NCBI RefSeq assembly: GCF_900107685.1
Contig: NZ_FNRQ01000002.1
Location: forward strand, 62,001-126,000
DNA from: Paraburkholderia sartisoli
Lineage (GTDB): Bacteria > Pseudomonadota > Gammaproteobacteria > Burkholderiales > Burkholderiaceae
Length of the DNA stretch: 64,000 nt
Direction of reading: 5' to 3'
The position numbers and the translations under genes were made by a program. The notes under the pieces are model-generated. The model had not been told where the DNA came from and did no database searches. It worked only from the letters and a program-made list of their open reading frames with translations. Below are positions 1 through 8,515 of this stretch, one piece after another (position 1 is the first letter of the stretch; every line of letters begins with the position of its first letter).

Positions 1-305
1 CCGACGTATTCGTCTTCCCGAGCCGCACCGACACGTTCGGTCTCGTGCTGCTCGAAGCGCTCGCGTGCGGCACGCCGGTCGCGGCGTACCCGGTGACCGG
101 CCCGATCGACGTGCTCGGCGACGGCGGCGCGGGCGCGATGAACGACGACCTGCGCGAAGCGTGTCTGGAAGCGCTGAAGATCGATCGCAACCATGCGCGC
201 GCGTGGGCGGAACGTTTCTCGTGGGGCGCGGCGTCGGAGCAGTTCGCCGCGCACCTGAAACCGCTGCCGCACGCATCGTTCAGCGAGGAAAGCGCCGCCG
301 CATGA
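1..305 (+). CDS. Glycosyltransferase family 4, C-terminal part only
   Basis: The gene enters from the left edge, so its start is not visible. The 100 visible residues are the end of a GT-B fold transferase. The stretch FPSRTDTFGLVLLEALACG is the nucleotide-sugar binding region of family 4, with the conserved E-x7-E element (here the Glu just before ALACG and the one implied upstream), followed by GTPVAAYPVTGP. The last 35 residues look like the usual helical tail that crosses back to the N-terminal domain. The stop codon overlaps the start of the next gene (ATGA), so the two are probably cotranslated. The acceptor and donor cannot be told from this fragment; transfer to a lipid or envelope glycan is a guess from the neighbouring lipid kinase. 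Confidence 0.85.
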   Translation, partial: DVFVFPSRTDTFGLVLLEALACGTPVAAYPVTGPIDVLGDGGAGAMNDDLREACLEALKIDRNHARAWAERFSWGAASEQFAAHLKPLPHASFSEESAAA

Positions 306-940
306 CGCGGCGCGCACCGTCCACCATGCAGGCGAGAACGTCTTCTGTCCGCCGTGCGTCCACGGACGCGCTGCGCGCGCCGCGTGACGCGACGCGTCCC
401 CACGCCACCGATGCCGCCGATGCACGAAACGCAGGCGCCGATCCTTTCGATGACGACCCGCATCCGGAGGCAAACGAAGCCGACGCCCACGCCGGCACAT
501 CCAGCGAACCGCTGAGCCCCGACGATCCGCTCGCGCCTTTGCCGTTCAATCCGTACAAGGGCAATCGCGGGCTCACGCGCGCATGGCACGCGATGAAGAA
601 TTCGCTGGCCGGCTTCCAGGTCGCGATCCGCGAGGAAAGCGCGTTTCGCCAGGAACTGACGCTGGCGGCGATCCTGCTGCCGATCGGCCTGATCGTGCCG
701 GTCGAGCCGGTCGCGCGCGTGCTGCTGCTCGGTTCCGTGTTGCTGGTCCTGATCGTCGAGCTGCTGAATTCGAGCGTCGAGGCCGCCATCGACCGCATCT
801 CGCTCGAGCGCCACGAACTGTCACGCCGCGCGAAGGATCTCGGCAGCGCCGCCGTGATGGTCGCGCTGCTGATGTGTCTGATGACGTGGGGGCTGGTGCT
901 GACGCCGCTCGTCGTCCGCTGGATCGACGCATGGCGCTGA
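302..940 (+). CDS. dgkA: Diacylglycerol kinase DgkA with long N-terminal extension
   Basis: DgkA is an inner-membrane enzyme that phosphorylates diacylglycerol to phosphatidic acid, recycling lipid released during envelope glycan synthesis. From about residue 85 the protein matches the whole bacterial family: an amphipathic N-terminal helix, EESAFRQE, three membrane helices, and the active-site segment VELLNSSVEAAIDR with Glu153, Asn156 and Glu160 in the positions of the E. coli catalytic residues. The start at 302 overlaps the previous stop and has GAGGAAAG about nine bases upstream. It gives 212 residues, far longer than the usual 120-130. The additional 85 residues are polar, Asp/Ala/Pro-rich and look disordered. 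An in-frame ATG at 326 is an alternative start but would barely shorten the extension. Confidence 0.9.
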   Translation: MTRRAPSTMQARTSSVRRASTDALRAPRDATRPHATDAADARNAGADPFDDDPHPEANEADAHAGTSSEPLSPDDPLAPLPFNPYKGNRGLTRAWHAMKNSLAGFQVAIREESAFRQELTLAAILLPIGLIVPVEPVARVLLLGSVLLVLIVELLNSSVEAAIDRISLERHELSRRAKDLGSAAVMVALLMCLMTWGLVLTPLVVRWIDAWR

Positions 941-1021
941 ACGGCCGCCCCGTCTGAAGATCGCCCGGCGCACGGGCGCGTCAGTCCCTGTCAGGCAGTC
1001 CTGGTCACATTACGTCCGGTT

Positions 1022-1027
1022 TATAAT
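1022..1027 (+). promoter_or_regulatory. Candidate -10 element for the TetR-LOG pair
   Basis: A perfect TATAAT lies 95 bases before the chosen TetR start, in the only AT-rich patch of the 181-base spacer after dgkA. I do not see a convincing -35 at 16-18 bases, so either an activator is needed or this is not the promoter. Confidence 0.35.
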
Positions 1028-1121
1028 CAGACGATCAATTGTGACAATACCAACCGCGTCCGGGTGGACTGCGCGGCAGATGTTGCCGCGCACCAACCCG
1101 GCCAAACCAGGGCCGGACGAC

Positions 1122-1847
1122 ATGGAAGCCAAACCTCCCCGCCGCACCCGCGAACGGATTCTCGAACTTTCGTTGAAGCTCTTCAACGAAATCGGCGAGC
1201 CGAACGTCACGACGACGACGATCGCCGAGGAAATGGAGATCAGTCCAGGCAACCTGTACTACCACTTCCGCAACAAAGACGACATCATCAACAGCATCTT
1301 CAGCCAGTTCGAGCAGGAGATCGAAAAGCGTCTGCGTTTCCCCGACGATCACCGCGCGACCATCGACGAAATGTGGTCGTATCTGCAGTACATGATCGAT
1401 TTCACGTGGCGCTATCGCTTTCTGTATCGCGACCTGAACGACCTGCTCGCGCGTAACCGCACGCTCGAGACGCATTTCAAGCAGATCATCAGCCACAAGG
1501 TGCGTTTCGCGAGCCAGTTCTGCGAGCAACTGGTGACGGACGGCGAAATGATCGCGACGCCCGACGAACTGCATGTGATCGCCACCAATATCGGTGTGAT
1601 CGCAACCTACTGGCTGTCGTACCAGTTCGTGATGAACCCGCGCAAATACAACGAGCAGGAAACGATCCGCGGCGAACTGCACCAGGTCAGCGTGCAGATC
1701 ATCTCGCTGATGGCCCCGTATCTGCGTGGCCGCTCGCGCCAGATCTTCGACGATCTCGTTTCAGGCAAGCTGCCGAGGCGCGAGTTTTACGATTATCTTC
1801 CCCCCAGGGAAGGCGCCGTGCCGCGCACAGAATTGAAGGACGATTGA
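1122..1847 (+). CDS. TetR/AcrR-family transcriptional regulator
   Basis: 241 residues. The N-terminal 50 residues form the TetR helix-turn-helix: RTRERILELSLKLFNE, then TTTTIAEEMEISPGNLYYHF, which contains the recognition helix and the diagnostic YYHF. The rest is an all-helical ligand and dimer domain. I chose ATG 1122 because the domain begins a dozen residues later and a GG-rich site precedes it; in-frame ATG 1080 and GTG 1041 would add only low-complexity residues. The stop is two bases before the next ATG, so it forms a two-gene unit with the LOG-family protein. The ligand is unknown. The perfect TATAAT upstream may serve both genes. Confidence 0.88.
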   Translation: MEAKPPRRTRERILELSLKLFNEIGEPNVTTTTIAEEMEISPGNLYYHFRNKDDIINSIFSQFEQEIEKRLRFPDDHRATIDEMWSYLQYMIDFTWRYRFLYRDLNDLLARNRTLETHFKQIISHKVRFASQFCEQLVTDGEMIATPDELHVIATNIGVIATYWLSYQFVMNPRKYNEQETIRGELHQVSVQIISLMAPYLRGRSRQIFDDLVSGKLPRREFYDYLPPREGAVPRTELKDD

Positions 1848-1849
1848 GC

Positions 1850-2434
1850 ATGAAAGCGGTATGTGTCTATTGCGGCTCCTCGGACGGAGCCCGCCCCCTT
1901 TACGCCGAAGCCGCGAGGGCATTCGGCCGCGCGCTCGTCAAGGCGGACCTCGCGCTCGTGTACGGCGGCGGCAAGGTCGGCCTGATGGGCGTGATCGCCG
2001 ATGAGGTCATGGCCGCAGGCGGCCGCGCGATCGGCGTGATTCCCGAGTTGCTGGTCAACAAGGAAGTCGGCCACACCGGGCTGACGGAGCTGCACGTCGT
2101 GCCCGACATGCATCAGCGCAAGAAGATGATGGCCGACCTGTCCGACGCGTTCGTCGCGATGCCTGGCGGCGCCGGCACGCTCGAGGAGCTGTTCGAGGTG
2201 TTCACGTGGGCGCAGCTCGGCTATCACCAGAAGCCGGTGGCCGTGCTCAACACCGACGGCTTCTACGATCCGCTCGTGGCGTTGCTGCGCCATACCGTCG
2301 ACGAAGGTTTCATGCAGCAGAAGTACTTCGACATTCTGCAGATCGACGCCAACCCCGATGTGCTGATCGGCAAGCTGCAACGCTACCGCGCACCCGCCAC
2401 GGACAAGTGGGCGCAGAACCGCGCAGCCGTCTGA
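1850..2434 (+). CDS. LOG-family protein (TIGR00730), putative nucleoside 5'-monophosphate phosphoribohydrolase
   Basis: 194 residues with a Rossmann-like fold. VCVYCGSSDG at the N-terminus, YGGGKVGLMG around residue 40 and the catalytic signature PGGAGTLEE around residue 107 define the LOG family. Characterised members (plant LOG, bacterial PpnN relatives) split the N-glycosidic bond of nucleoside monophosphates, or of cytokinin riboside monophosphates, releasing the base and ribose 5-phosphate. Which nucleotide this one uses cannot be seen. Translation probably starts at ATG 1850, two bases after the TetR stop; a TTG six bases earlier is less likely. The TetR regulator directly upstream is the obvious candidate controller. 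Confidence 0.9.
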   Translation: MKAVCVYCGSSDGARPLYAEAARAFGRALVKADLALVYGGGKVGLMGVIADEVMAAGGRAIGVIPELLVNKEVGHTGLTELHVVPDMHQRKKMMADLSDAFVAMPGGAGTLEELFEVFTWAQLGYHQKPVAVLNTDGFYDPLVALLRHTVDEGFMQQKYFDILQIDANPDVLIGKLQRYRAPATDKWAQNRAAV

Positions 2435-2479
2435 GCGCCTGGCTCACGGGCCCGCCCGACATTTCTTTGAGCTTCTGCC

Positions 2480-3226
2480 ATGACCAAAGTCGTTCTGATC
2501 ACAGGGGCAAGCCGCGGCATCGGACGCGCCACCGCGCGGCTTCTGGGTGCGCGCGGCTGGTCGGTCGGCGTGAACTACGCGCACAACGAAGCGGCCGCGC
2601 GTGAAACCGCCGCCGAAGTCGGCCGCGCCGGGGGCCACGCGCGCGTGATTCCCGGCGACGTCGCCGATGAGAGCGCCGTCGTCGCGATGTTCGATTCGCT
2701 CGTGCATGCGTTCGGCCGCATCGACGCCGTGGTCAACAACGCGGGTATCGTCGCGCCTTCGATGCAGCTCGCGGACATGGACGCCGAACGGCTCAGGCGG
2801 GTGTTCGACGTCAACGTGTTCGGCGCGTTTCTGGTCGCGCGCGAAGCCGCCCGTCGCATGGCGAAAGATCGCGGCGGAGACGGCGGCGTGATCGTGAACG
2901 TGTCGTCGGCGGCGTCGCGGCTTGGCTCGCCGAACGAATACGTCGACTACGCGAGCTCGAAAGGCGCGGTCGATACGATGACGATCGGTCTCGCGAAAGA
3001 ACTCGGCCCGCAGGGCGTGCGCGTGAACGCGGTGCGCCCCGGCCTCATCGATACGGAGATTCACGCGAGCGGCGGACGTCCGGACCGCGCCGCCGTGCTC
3101 GGCGCGCAAACGCCACTCGGCCGGGCGGGTAGCGCGGATGAAGTGGCCGAAGCGATCGTGTGGCTGTTAAGCGATGCGGCTTCGTACGTGAATGGCGCGT
3201 TGCTGGACGTCAGCGCCGGGCGATAG
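2480..3226 (+). CDS. SDR-family oxidoreductase
   Basis: 248 residues, the classical short-chain dehydrogenase size. TGASRGIG at residues 9-16 is the dinucleotide-binding loop, NNAG lies at 86-89, the catalytic Ser is in NVSSAAS near 142, and Tyr157 with Lys161 complete the YxxxK active site. An Arg in the loop plus Asn32 suggest NADP(H), by family experience rather than proof. It resembles the E. coli YgfF-like group. The substrate is unknown. It follows the LOG gene by 45 bases on the same strand and faces the alanyl-tRNA editing gene tail to tail, so it may be the last gene of the TetR-LOG unit. Confidence 0.9.
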   Translation: MTKVVLITGASRGIGRATARLLGARGWSVGVNYAHNEAAARETAAEVGRAGGHARVIPGDVADESAVVAMFDSLVHAFGRIDAVVNNAGIVAPSMQLADMDAERLRRVFDVNVFGAFLVAREAARRMAKDRGGDGGVIVNVSSAASRLGSPNEYVDYASSKGAVDTMTIGLAKELGPQGVRVNAVRPGLIDTEIHASGGRPDRAAVLGAQTPLGRAGSADEVAEAIVWLLSDAASYVNGALLDVSAGR

Positions 3227-3292
3227 GCCTCTGCCGCGGCTGGGCTGGCGACGTGTCCGCCATTCCCGGCGACGTGACCCAGGTGACGTAAC

Positions 3293-4024
3293 TCAAGCGA
3301 ATTCCAGCACGATCCGGCGCGTGCGCGCACTCTTCTTTTCCAGTTTCGCCACCCGCAGCGCGCCGATTTCCCGCGTGTTGCGCACATGCGTGCCGCCGCA
3401 TGGCTGAAGATCCACGTTCTCGATGCGCAGGAGACGCACGCGCCCCAACCCCATCGGCGGCTTCACGCTCATCGTGCGAACGAGTTCCGGGCGCTGCTCC
3501 ATTTCTTCATCCGTGATCCATTGCGTCGATACGCCGTGCGCGCCGCCGACCAGTTCCGCGAGACGCGCCTCGATCATCTCGCGCTCGATCGGCTCGACCG
3601 TTGCAAGATCGAGGCGCGCGTATTCGCTCGTGATGCTGCAGCCGTCCACCGGATACGGCAGCACCGCGCAGATCAGATGGCTCGCGGTGTGCAGCCGCAT
3701 GTGCCGGTAGCGGCGCGTCCAGTCGATGGCCGCCGTGACGCGCTCGCCCGGCTGAAAGCGCGCGAACAGCGCGTCCTGATCGGGCGCGGGAACGTGTACG
3801 GCGTCGTCGGGCGTGGCGCCTTCGAACTTCGCCTTGCGCGTATCCGCGATGACAAGACACGTGCCGTCGGCCAGCGTCAGCGTGCCGGCGTCGCCCGCCT
3901 GGCCGCCGCCCAGCGGATAGAACACCGTCTGGTCGAGGTGGATGCCCTGCTCGTCCACGGCGGTAATCGTGGCTTCGCATTGCGTGAGGTAGGCATCTTC
4001 GCGAAAGAGCGCGCGCGTCGTCAT
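3293..4024 (-). CDS. AlaX-type alanyl-tRNA editing protein
   Basis: 243 residues, a free-standing homologue of the editing and C-terminal parts of alanyl-tRNA synthetase. It should hydrolyse Ser-tRNA(Ala), and possibly Gly-tRNA(Ala), in trans. The zinc-site motifs are both present: HTASH with His112 and His116, and CGGTH with Cys209 and His213. The N-terminal half carries FYPLGGGQ with the conserved GG loop of the synthetase editing-domain linker region. This size fits the AlaX-M class rather than the short AlaX-S. The gene is followed on the same strand by nothing nearby and its promoter must lie in the 169 bases shared with the truncated haemoglobin end. Confidence 0.92.
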   Translation of the reverse strand: MTTRALFREDAYLTQCEATITAVDEQGIHLDQTVFYPLGGGQAGDAGTLTLADGTCLVIADTRKAKFEGATPDDAVHVPAPDQDALFARFQPGERVTAAIDWTRRYRHMRLHTASHLICAVLPYPVDGCSITSEYARLDLATVEPIEREMIEARLAELVGGAHGVSTQWITDEEMEQRPELVRTMSVKPPMGLGRVRLLRIENVDLQPCGGTHVRNTREIGALRVAKLEKKSARTRRIVLEFA

Positions 4025-4193
4025 GGGGAATCCTTCGTTATTCGGCGAAAAGTCATTATGCCTGGCAGCCCGGCGAGCCGGAAGTCAGCCACACGGCCAG
4101 CGCCGACCGGACTGTACCGGCCGTTCAGCCAGTCCAGCCTGCCTTCGGGCGACGGTCGCGGGCCGATGCGATGGGAGCGGCGCGAGCAGCCGC

Positions 4194-4604
4194 TCAACCC
4201 GGCCGGTTGCGCATCCAGTCGGCGGTTTCGAAGAACGAATGCAGCAGCCGTTCGCGCAGCGTTTCCGGCAACCCGATGTCTTCCATCGCAAAGGCCATGC
4301 AGCGCAGCCACTGGTCGCGTTCGTCCGAAGCGATCGCGAACGGCAGATGCCGCGCGCGCAGGCGCGGGTGGCCGAAGCGGCTGACGTAGTGGTCCGGCCC
4401 GCCCAGCCAGCCGCACAGGAACCAGAAGAGCTTGTCGCGCGAACCTTCGAGCGTCGGCGGATGGAGCGCGCGGATGCCGGCGAATTCCGGTTCGAGGTCC
4501 ATCAGGTCATAAAAACGGTCGATGAGTTCGCGCACGCGCGTCTCGCCGCCCACGAGTTCGAAGGCCGTGGTCTGCGCGGGCGCTTCGTCGATCGGATCAG
4601 TCAT
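4194..4604 (-). CDS. Group II truncated haemoglobin
   Basis: 136 residues. The helices can be followed in order: helix A/B with FYDLM, where Tyr32 is the B10 distal tyrosine; the CD/E region around FWFLCGWLGGP; and the proximal histidine F8 (His86) in RHLPFAI. Trp99 occupies the G8 position that defines group II (trHbO). Such proteins bind O2 and NO and are linked to NO or oxidative stress. The frame stays open upstream to 4685, but ATG 4604 begins exactly where family members do. It sits 37 bases upstream of the permease start region on the same strand order, without evident coupling. Confidence 0.9.
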   Translation of the reverse strand: MTDPIDEAPAQTTAFELVGGETRVRELIDRFYDLMDLEPEFAGIRALHPPTLEGSRDKLFWFLCGWLGGPDHYVSRFGHPRLRARHLPFAIASDERDQWLRCMAFAMEDIGLPETLRERLLHSFFETADWMRNRPG

Positions 4605-4641
4605 ACGTGAAAACAGAAGGAAGTCGAAAAATGGAGCGACG

Positions 4642-7227
4642 TCATGCGTCGCGCAGCGATTGCAGCGCCGGACGCGCCAGCACATGTCGCAGACTCAGCC
4701 AGCCGCCGATGCCCGCGCACGCGATGCCAGCGGCGATCCCGACCGGCGGCAGCCACGGGTTGAACGCGAGATAAAAATCGAAGACGCGCGTCGCGAGCAC
4801 CCAGCCGATGGCCTGCGCGCCCAGTGCCGCCATCAGGCCCGCGAGCGCGCCGACCGCGACGAACTCGGCCACCTGCACGGCGCGCACCTGCGTATGCGAC
4901 GCGCCCAGCGCGCGCAGCAGCGCGGATTCCCGCATGCGCTCGTCGCGCGTGCCGGCGAGCGCCGCGTACAGCACCAGCACGCCCGCCGCGAGCGTGAACG
5001 CGAACAGGAACTGCACCGCGCCGATCACCTGCTGCAACACGCGTTGCACCTGCGCGAGAATCGGGCCGGTGTCGATCGCGGTGAGGTTCGGATGCGCGGC
5101 GATCAGGCCGTCGATCGTCGCGCGCTTTTCGGGCGGCAAATGGAAGCTCGTGATGAACGTCGCGGGAAAGTCCTTCAACGCGGCCGGCGGCATCAACACG
5201 AAGAAATTGACCTTGAACGAACCCCAGTCGAGCTTGCGCACGCTCGTGACGGGCGCGTCGATCTGCAGCCCGGTCACGTCGAAACGCAGCGTGTCGCCGG
5301 GCTTCACGTTGATGGTTTTCGCGAGCCCCTGTTCGATCGAGATCTGCGGCGACGTCGTTTCGCCGTACCACGTACCGGCCTCGATGCGGTTGTCGTCGGG
5401 CAGCTGCGTCGTGTACGAGAGATTGAATTCGCGATCCACGAGGCGCCGCGCGTCTGCGGACCTGTACGAATCGGGATTGACCGGCTTGCCGTTGATCGCG
5501 ATCAGGCGGCCGCGCACCATCGGCGACAGGTCGGCGCCCGGCAGGCCGTGCGCGGCCAGGTACTGCGTCACCGCTTCACGCTGGTCGGGCTGGATGTCGA
5601 TGATGAATTCGTTCGGCGCATCGGGCGGCGTCGACTTGCGCCAGCCGGCGACGAGATCGTTGCGTGTCATCGCGATCAGCAGCAGGCACATGAGGCCGAT
5701 GCCGAGCGCGGTGATCTGCAACGCACTCGCGCTGCTGCGCCGCTCCAGCGAAGCCAGCGCATATCGCCAGCCAATGCCCGCGTTCACCCGCTCGCTGCGC
5801 ACGAGCTTCGAGGCGCCCCACAACGCGAGCCGCGCGACGAGCGCGAACACGAGCAGCCCGCCCGCGAATCCGCCCGCGACGATGCCGCCCAGCTTCAGTT
5901 CGCCCGCCGCGACGATCAGCAGCGCCGCGAACAGCCCGATGCCGAGCGCGTACGCGGCCCATGCGATGCGCCCTTCCTCGCCCCATTCGCGACGCAGCAC
6001 GCGCACCGGCGGCACGCGCGTGAGCGGCAACAGCGGCGGCAACGCGAAGCCGAGCAGCAGCACGAGACCGGCCGCGACGCCTTCGAGCGCGGGCCACGCG
6101 GACGGCCACGGCAACGCGACGTCGATGAGGCTCGCCAGCCACCACAGCAGCGCGAGATGGCCGCCAAACCCGAGCAGCACACCCAGCGCGCCGCCGATCA
6201 CGCCCAGCCCGACGAATTCGAGCGTGAAAAGCGCGCGCAGCGTCTTCTGGCTGACACCGAGGCAGCGCATGGCCGCGCAGCCATCGAGGTGCCGGCGCAT
6301 GTAGCGATGCGCGGCCATCGCGATCGCGACGGCCGCCAGCAGCGCCGTGAGCAGCGAGACGAGCGTGAGGAAATGGCTCGCGCGGTCGAGCGTCTGGCGC
6401 ACCTGCGGCTGGCCGTCCTGCAACGACTCCAGCGCGACGCCGCGCATCTTGCCGTCGTCGACGCGCGCATGCGACCACTGCGCGAACTGCGCGACGGCGT
6501 CGTCCGGACCCGCGACGAGCAGGCGATACGTGACGCGACTGCCGTAGGCGATCAATCCGGTCGATGCGAGTTCGTCGTCGCGCATCATCAGGCGCGGTGA
6601 AAAGTTGACGAACGAGAAACCGCGGTCCAGCTCACGCGTGATCACCGCGCCGATCACGAACGTGCGGCTGCCGACCTTCACCGGGTCGCCCACGTGCAGC
6701 TTCAGCGCATCGAGGAGTGCGGGATCGACCCACACGCTGCCCTTCGGCGGAATCCCGCTGGCGGCGTGGTCGGGCGCATCGGGCGCGGGCGCGATGCGCA
6801 GCGCGCCGCGCAACGGATAGGCGTCGGAGACGGCCTTGATCGCCGCGAGCCGTGACAGCGGCTGGACCGCGGTCGAGCTGATCATCGAAGGGAAAATCGC
6901 GGTGCGCGCCGTGTTCAGCTTCAGCGCCGTGGCTTCCTGGCTGAACTGCGGATCGACCGGATGATCGGCGCGCACGATGAAATCGGCGGCGATCATGCGT
7001 CGCGCGTCGCGCTCGAGCCCCTGATGCAGGCGGTCGGCGAGAAAGCCGACGCTCGACAGCGCCGCGACGGCCAGCACCAGCGCGAGCAGCAGCATCGTGA
7101 GTTCGCCCGCGCGCCAGTCGCGCAGCGTCATGCGGCCAGCCTGCCTGACGAGATCAGACAGCGTGAAGCGGCGCGCCGCCCTTTCGCGTGCCGGAACGTT
7201 GATCGAAATGCGCTGCGAGTCGCTCAA
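4642..7227 (-). CDS. FtsX-type ABC transporter permease (YbbP-like), TTG start
   Basis: 861 residues. An N-terminal membrane helix (LLALVLAVAALSSVGFLAD) is followed by a large periplasmic MacB-like domain. Then come two blocks of three helices separated by a second periplasmic domain and a final FtsX domain ending near RESALLRALGAS. This is the duplicated layout of YbbP-like permeases (about 800 residues in E. coli). The start I prefer is TTG 7227: GGAG lies nine bases upstream, and its TTGA overlaps the stop of the DUF4126 gene. Longer readings run through a shadow frame. The cognate ATPase (YbbA type) is not encoded next to it, which is unusual. The role in the family is envelope export or lipid handling, not established here. 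Confidence 0.85.
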   Translation of the reverse strand: MSDSQRISINVPARERAARRFTLSDLVRQAGRMTLRDWRAGELTMLLLALVLAVAALSSVGFLADRLHQGLERDARRMIAADFIVRADHPVDPQFSQEATALKLNTARTAIFPSMISSTAVQPLSRLAAIKAVSDAYPLRGALRIAPAPDAPDHAASGIPPKGSVWVDPALLDALKLHVGDPVKVGSRTFVIGAVITRELDRGFSFVNFSPRLMMRDDELASTGLIAYGSRVTYRLLVAGPDDAVAQFAQWSHARVDDGKMRGVALESLQDGQPQVRQTLDRASHFLTLVSLLTALLAAVAIAMAAHRYMRRHLDGCAAMRCLGVSQKTLRALFTLEFVGLGVIGGALGVLLGFGGHLALLWWLASLIDVALPWPSAWPALEGVAAGLVLLLGFALPPLLPLTRVPPVRVLRREWGEEGRIAWAAYALGIGLFAALLIVAAGELKLGGIVAGGFAGGLLVFALVARLALWGASKLVRSERVNAGIGWRYALASLERRSSASALQITALGIGLMCLLLIAMTRNDLVAGWRKSTPPDAPNEFIIDIQPDQREAVTQYLAAHGLPGADLSPMVRGRLIAINGKPVNPDSYRSADARRLVDREFNLSYTTQLPDDNRIEAGTWYGETTSPQISIEQGLAKTINVKPGDTLRFDVTGLQIDAPVTSVRKLDWGSFKVNFFVLMPPAALKDFPATFITSFHLPPEKRATIDGLIAAHPNLTAIDTGPILAQVQRVLQQVIGAVQFLFAFTLAAGVLVLYAALAGTRDERMRESALLRALGASHTQVRAVQVAEFVAVGALAGLMAALGAQAIGWVLATRVFDFYLAFNPWLPPVGIAAGIACAGIGGWLSLRHVLARPALQSLRDA

Positions 7228-7835
7228 TCGTGCCGGCTCCTGACGAGTCGCGACACCATATGGTTCGCCATCCCGCGAAAGCCGCCCTGCACGCCGCGCC
7301 ACAAACGCGGCAACGCCCACGCGGCCGCCATCAGGAAGCCGATCAGGAGCAGCAGGAACAGGAACGGCACGAAGAGCGCGAGCAGCAGGCCGCCAAACAC
7401 GAGCCCGTCTTCCGCGGAAGACGCGACCACGTTCGACACCGGTTCCGGCGAGAGATTGATCAAGGCCCGCGTGCCGGCCTTCGCCAGGTGCGCGGTGCCG
7501 GCGAGCGTGCCGCCCGCGAGCGCCGCGACGGTCAGCAGCACCGGATCGGCGTGACCGAGCGCGCCGGCTGCGAGCATCGCGCCGGCGGGAATGCGGATGA
7601 AGGTGTGAATCGCGTCCCAGAGGGAATCGACGGCGGGAATCTTGTCGGCGAGAAATTCGGCGACGGTCAGCACCGCGGCGGCGCCGATGACCCACGGCGA
7701 CGACAGCACGGACAGCGTCTCGGGAAGATGGATGAGGCCAAGCCGTGAGAAGACGCCCGCCAGCAGCACGGTCAGATAGAGGCGCAAGCCGCTACCCCAG
7801 GAAAGGCCTGCTGCAAGCGAAAGTGGTTCAAGCAT
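7224..7835 (-). CDS. DUF4126 multi-spanning membrane protein
   Basis: 203 residues, very hydrophobic. About five membrane helices are visible, for example LRLYLTVLLAGVFSRLGLI, PWVIGAAAVLTVAEFLADK and a C-terminal LLLALFVPFLFLLLLIGFLMAAAWAL. The pattern and the DKIPAVDSLWDAIHTFIRIPAGAML segment fit DUF4126. ATG 7835 is set by a perfect AGGAGG seven bases upstream; the open frame to 7922 has no such site. The stop overlaps the TTG of the permease gene by three bases, so the permease is probably translated by coupling. Function unknown. Confidence 0.87.
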   Translation of the reverse strand: MLEPLSLAAGLSWGSGLRLYLTVLLAGVFSRLGLIHLPETLSVLSSPWVIGAAAVLTVAEFLADKIPAVDSLWDAIHTFIRIPAGAMLAAGALGHADPVLLTVAALAGGTLAGTAHLAKAGTRALINLSPEPVSNVVASSAEDGLVFGGLLLALFVPFLFLLLLIGFLMAAAWALPRLWRGVQGGFRGMANHMVSRLVRSRHD

Positions 7836-8017
7836 GGCTGCCTCCTGACGCGCTGCACCTGGCGGGTGGACGTCCATGCGTGTCGCGGGGGCGACGTGCA
7901 GGGCGAACGCGCTGGCCGGCACGGTGACGGATCTCGCTGCGCCAGAGCGGTCGATGATCAGACCCGAAGCGACGCCAGACCAGCCGCGCGAGGCTATTTG
8001 TGACTGGATCTGGTTTC

Positions 8018-8023
8018 ATTATA
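8018..8023 (-). promoter_or_regulatory. Candidate -10 for the DUF4126-permease pair
   Basis: Read leftwards the sequence is TATAAT, in an AT-rich island of the 286-base spacer. No clear -35 is seen, and transcription from here would leave a leader of about 180 bases before the ATG at 7835. Nothing else recognisable lies in this spacer. Confidence 0.3.
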
Positions 8024-8101
8024 GCCACGTTGATTCGCAGCCCGCTGAATGACGTCCGGGAAGGACGCCTGGCGTTGCGCGACATCCACGGCCGGACGCC
8101 T

Positions 8102-8120
8102 CGCGCCGGTAACCGGCGCG
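8102..8120 (-). terminator. GC-rich hairpin after sugE
   Basis: A perfect 8-bp stem (CGCGCCGG/CCGGCGCG) with a three-base loop begins one base after the sugE stop. There is no T-run following it on the minus strand, so it is only a possible terminator or mRNA 3'-end stabiliser. Confidence 0.4.
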
Positions 8121-8121
8121 C

Positions 8122-8442
8122 TCAGTGGCCCGAAGACAGCTTCAGCCCGATCAGCCCGACGACGATCAGCGCCGCGCTCGCCACCCGCGCCATCGTCAGC
8201 GCCTCGCCCAGCATCACGATGCCGAAGATGAACGCGCCGACCGCGCCGATGCCCGTCCAGACGGCGTAAGCGGTGCCGAGCGGCAACTGGCGCATGGCCA
8301 TCGCGAGCAGGATGAAGCTGCCGAGCGCCGTCACGACCGTAAACGTCGACGGCCAGAAACGCGTGAAACCGTCGGAGGATTTGAGACCGGCCGCCCATGC
8401 GACTTCGAGCAGACCGGCGATAAAAAGAAGAATCCAGGACAC
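8122..8442 (-). CDS. sugE: SugE/Gdx small multidrug resistance family guanidinium exporter
   Basis: 106 residues, four membrane helices. The N-terminal [20 protein letters not shown] carries the essential Glu13 of small multidrug resistance transporters in the Gdx subtype context (GLLEV.WA.GLK). [18 protein letters not shown] and [13 protein letters not shown] match the guanidinium exporter rather than the quaternary-ammonium EmrE type. Gdx exchanges guanidinium for protons. Translation starts at GTG 8442: GGAGG lies five bases upstream and E. coli Gdx begins identically. The guanidine-II riboswitch directly upstream supports the substrate independently of the protein. It is transcribed alone. 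Confidence 0.93.
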   Translation of the reverse strand: MSWILLFIAGLLEVAWAAGLKSSDGFTRFWPSTFTVVTALGSFILLAMAMRQLPLGTAYAVWTGIGAVGAFIFGIVMLGEALTMARVASAALIVVGLIGLKLSSGH

Positions 8443-8464
8443 GGGGGACCTCCATGGATGAGAT

Positions 8465-8508
8465 GGGGTCGTCCCCGCTATACAGAACGTGCAAGGTCGT
8501 CCTTGCAC
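8465..8508 (-). ncRNA. Guanidine-II (mini-ykkC) riboswitch
   Basis: Read on the minus strand there are two perfect hairpins, each capped by the tetraloop ACGA closed by GG/CC. The first is an 8-bp stem GTGCAAGG/CCTTGCAC at 8489-8508; the second is a 4-bp stem GGGG/CCCC at 8465-8476. A 12-base linker separates them. Two ACGR-loop hairpins closed by GG-CC are the entire consensus of the mini-ykkC RNA, which binds one guanidinium per hairpin and raises translation of the downstream gene. The ribosome-binding GGAGG (8449-8453) and the GTG of sugE follow immediately. A run of C residues between GGAGG and GTG could pair with the GGGG of the second stem in an alternative OFF fold. Confidence 0.88.
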
Positions 8509-8515
8509 GGGCGCG

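Noticed and set aside
8102..8120. Confident terminator after sugE.
   Set aside because: The stem is strong but no T-run follows, so it is listed only as a low-confidence hairpin.
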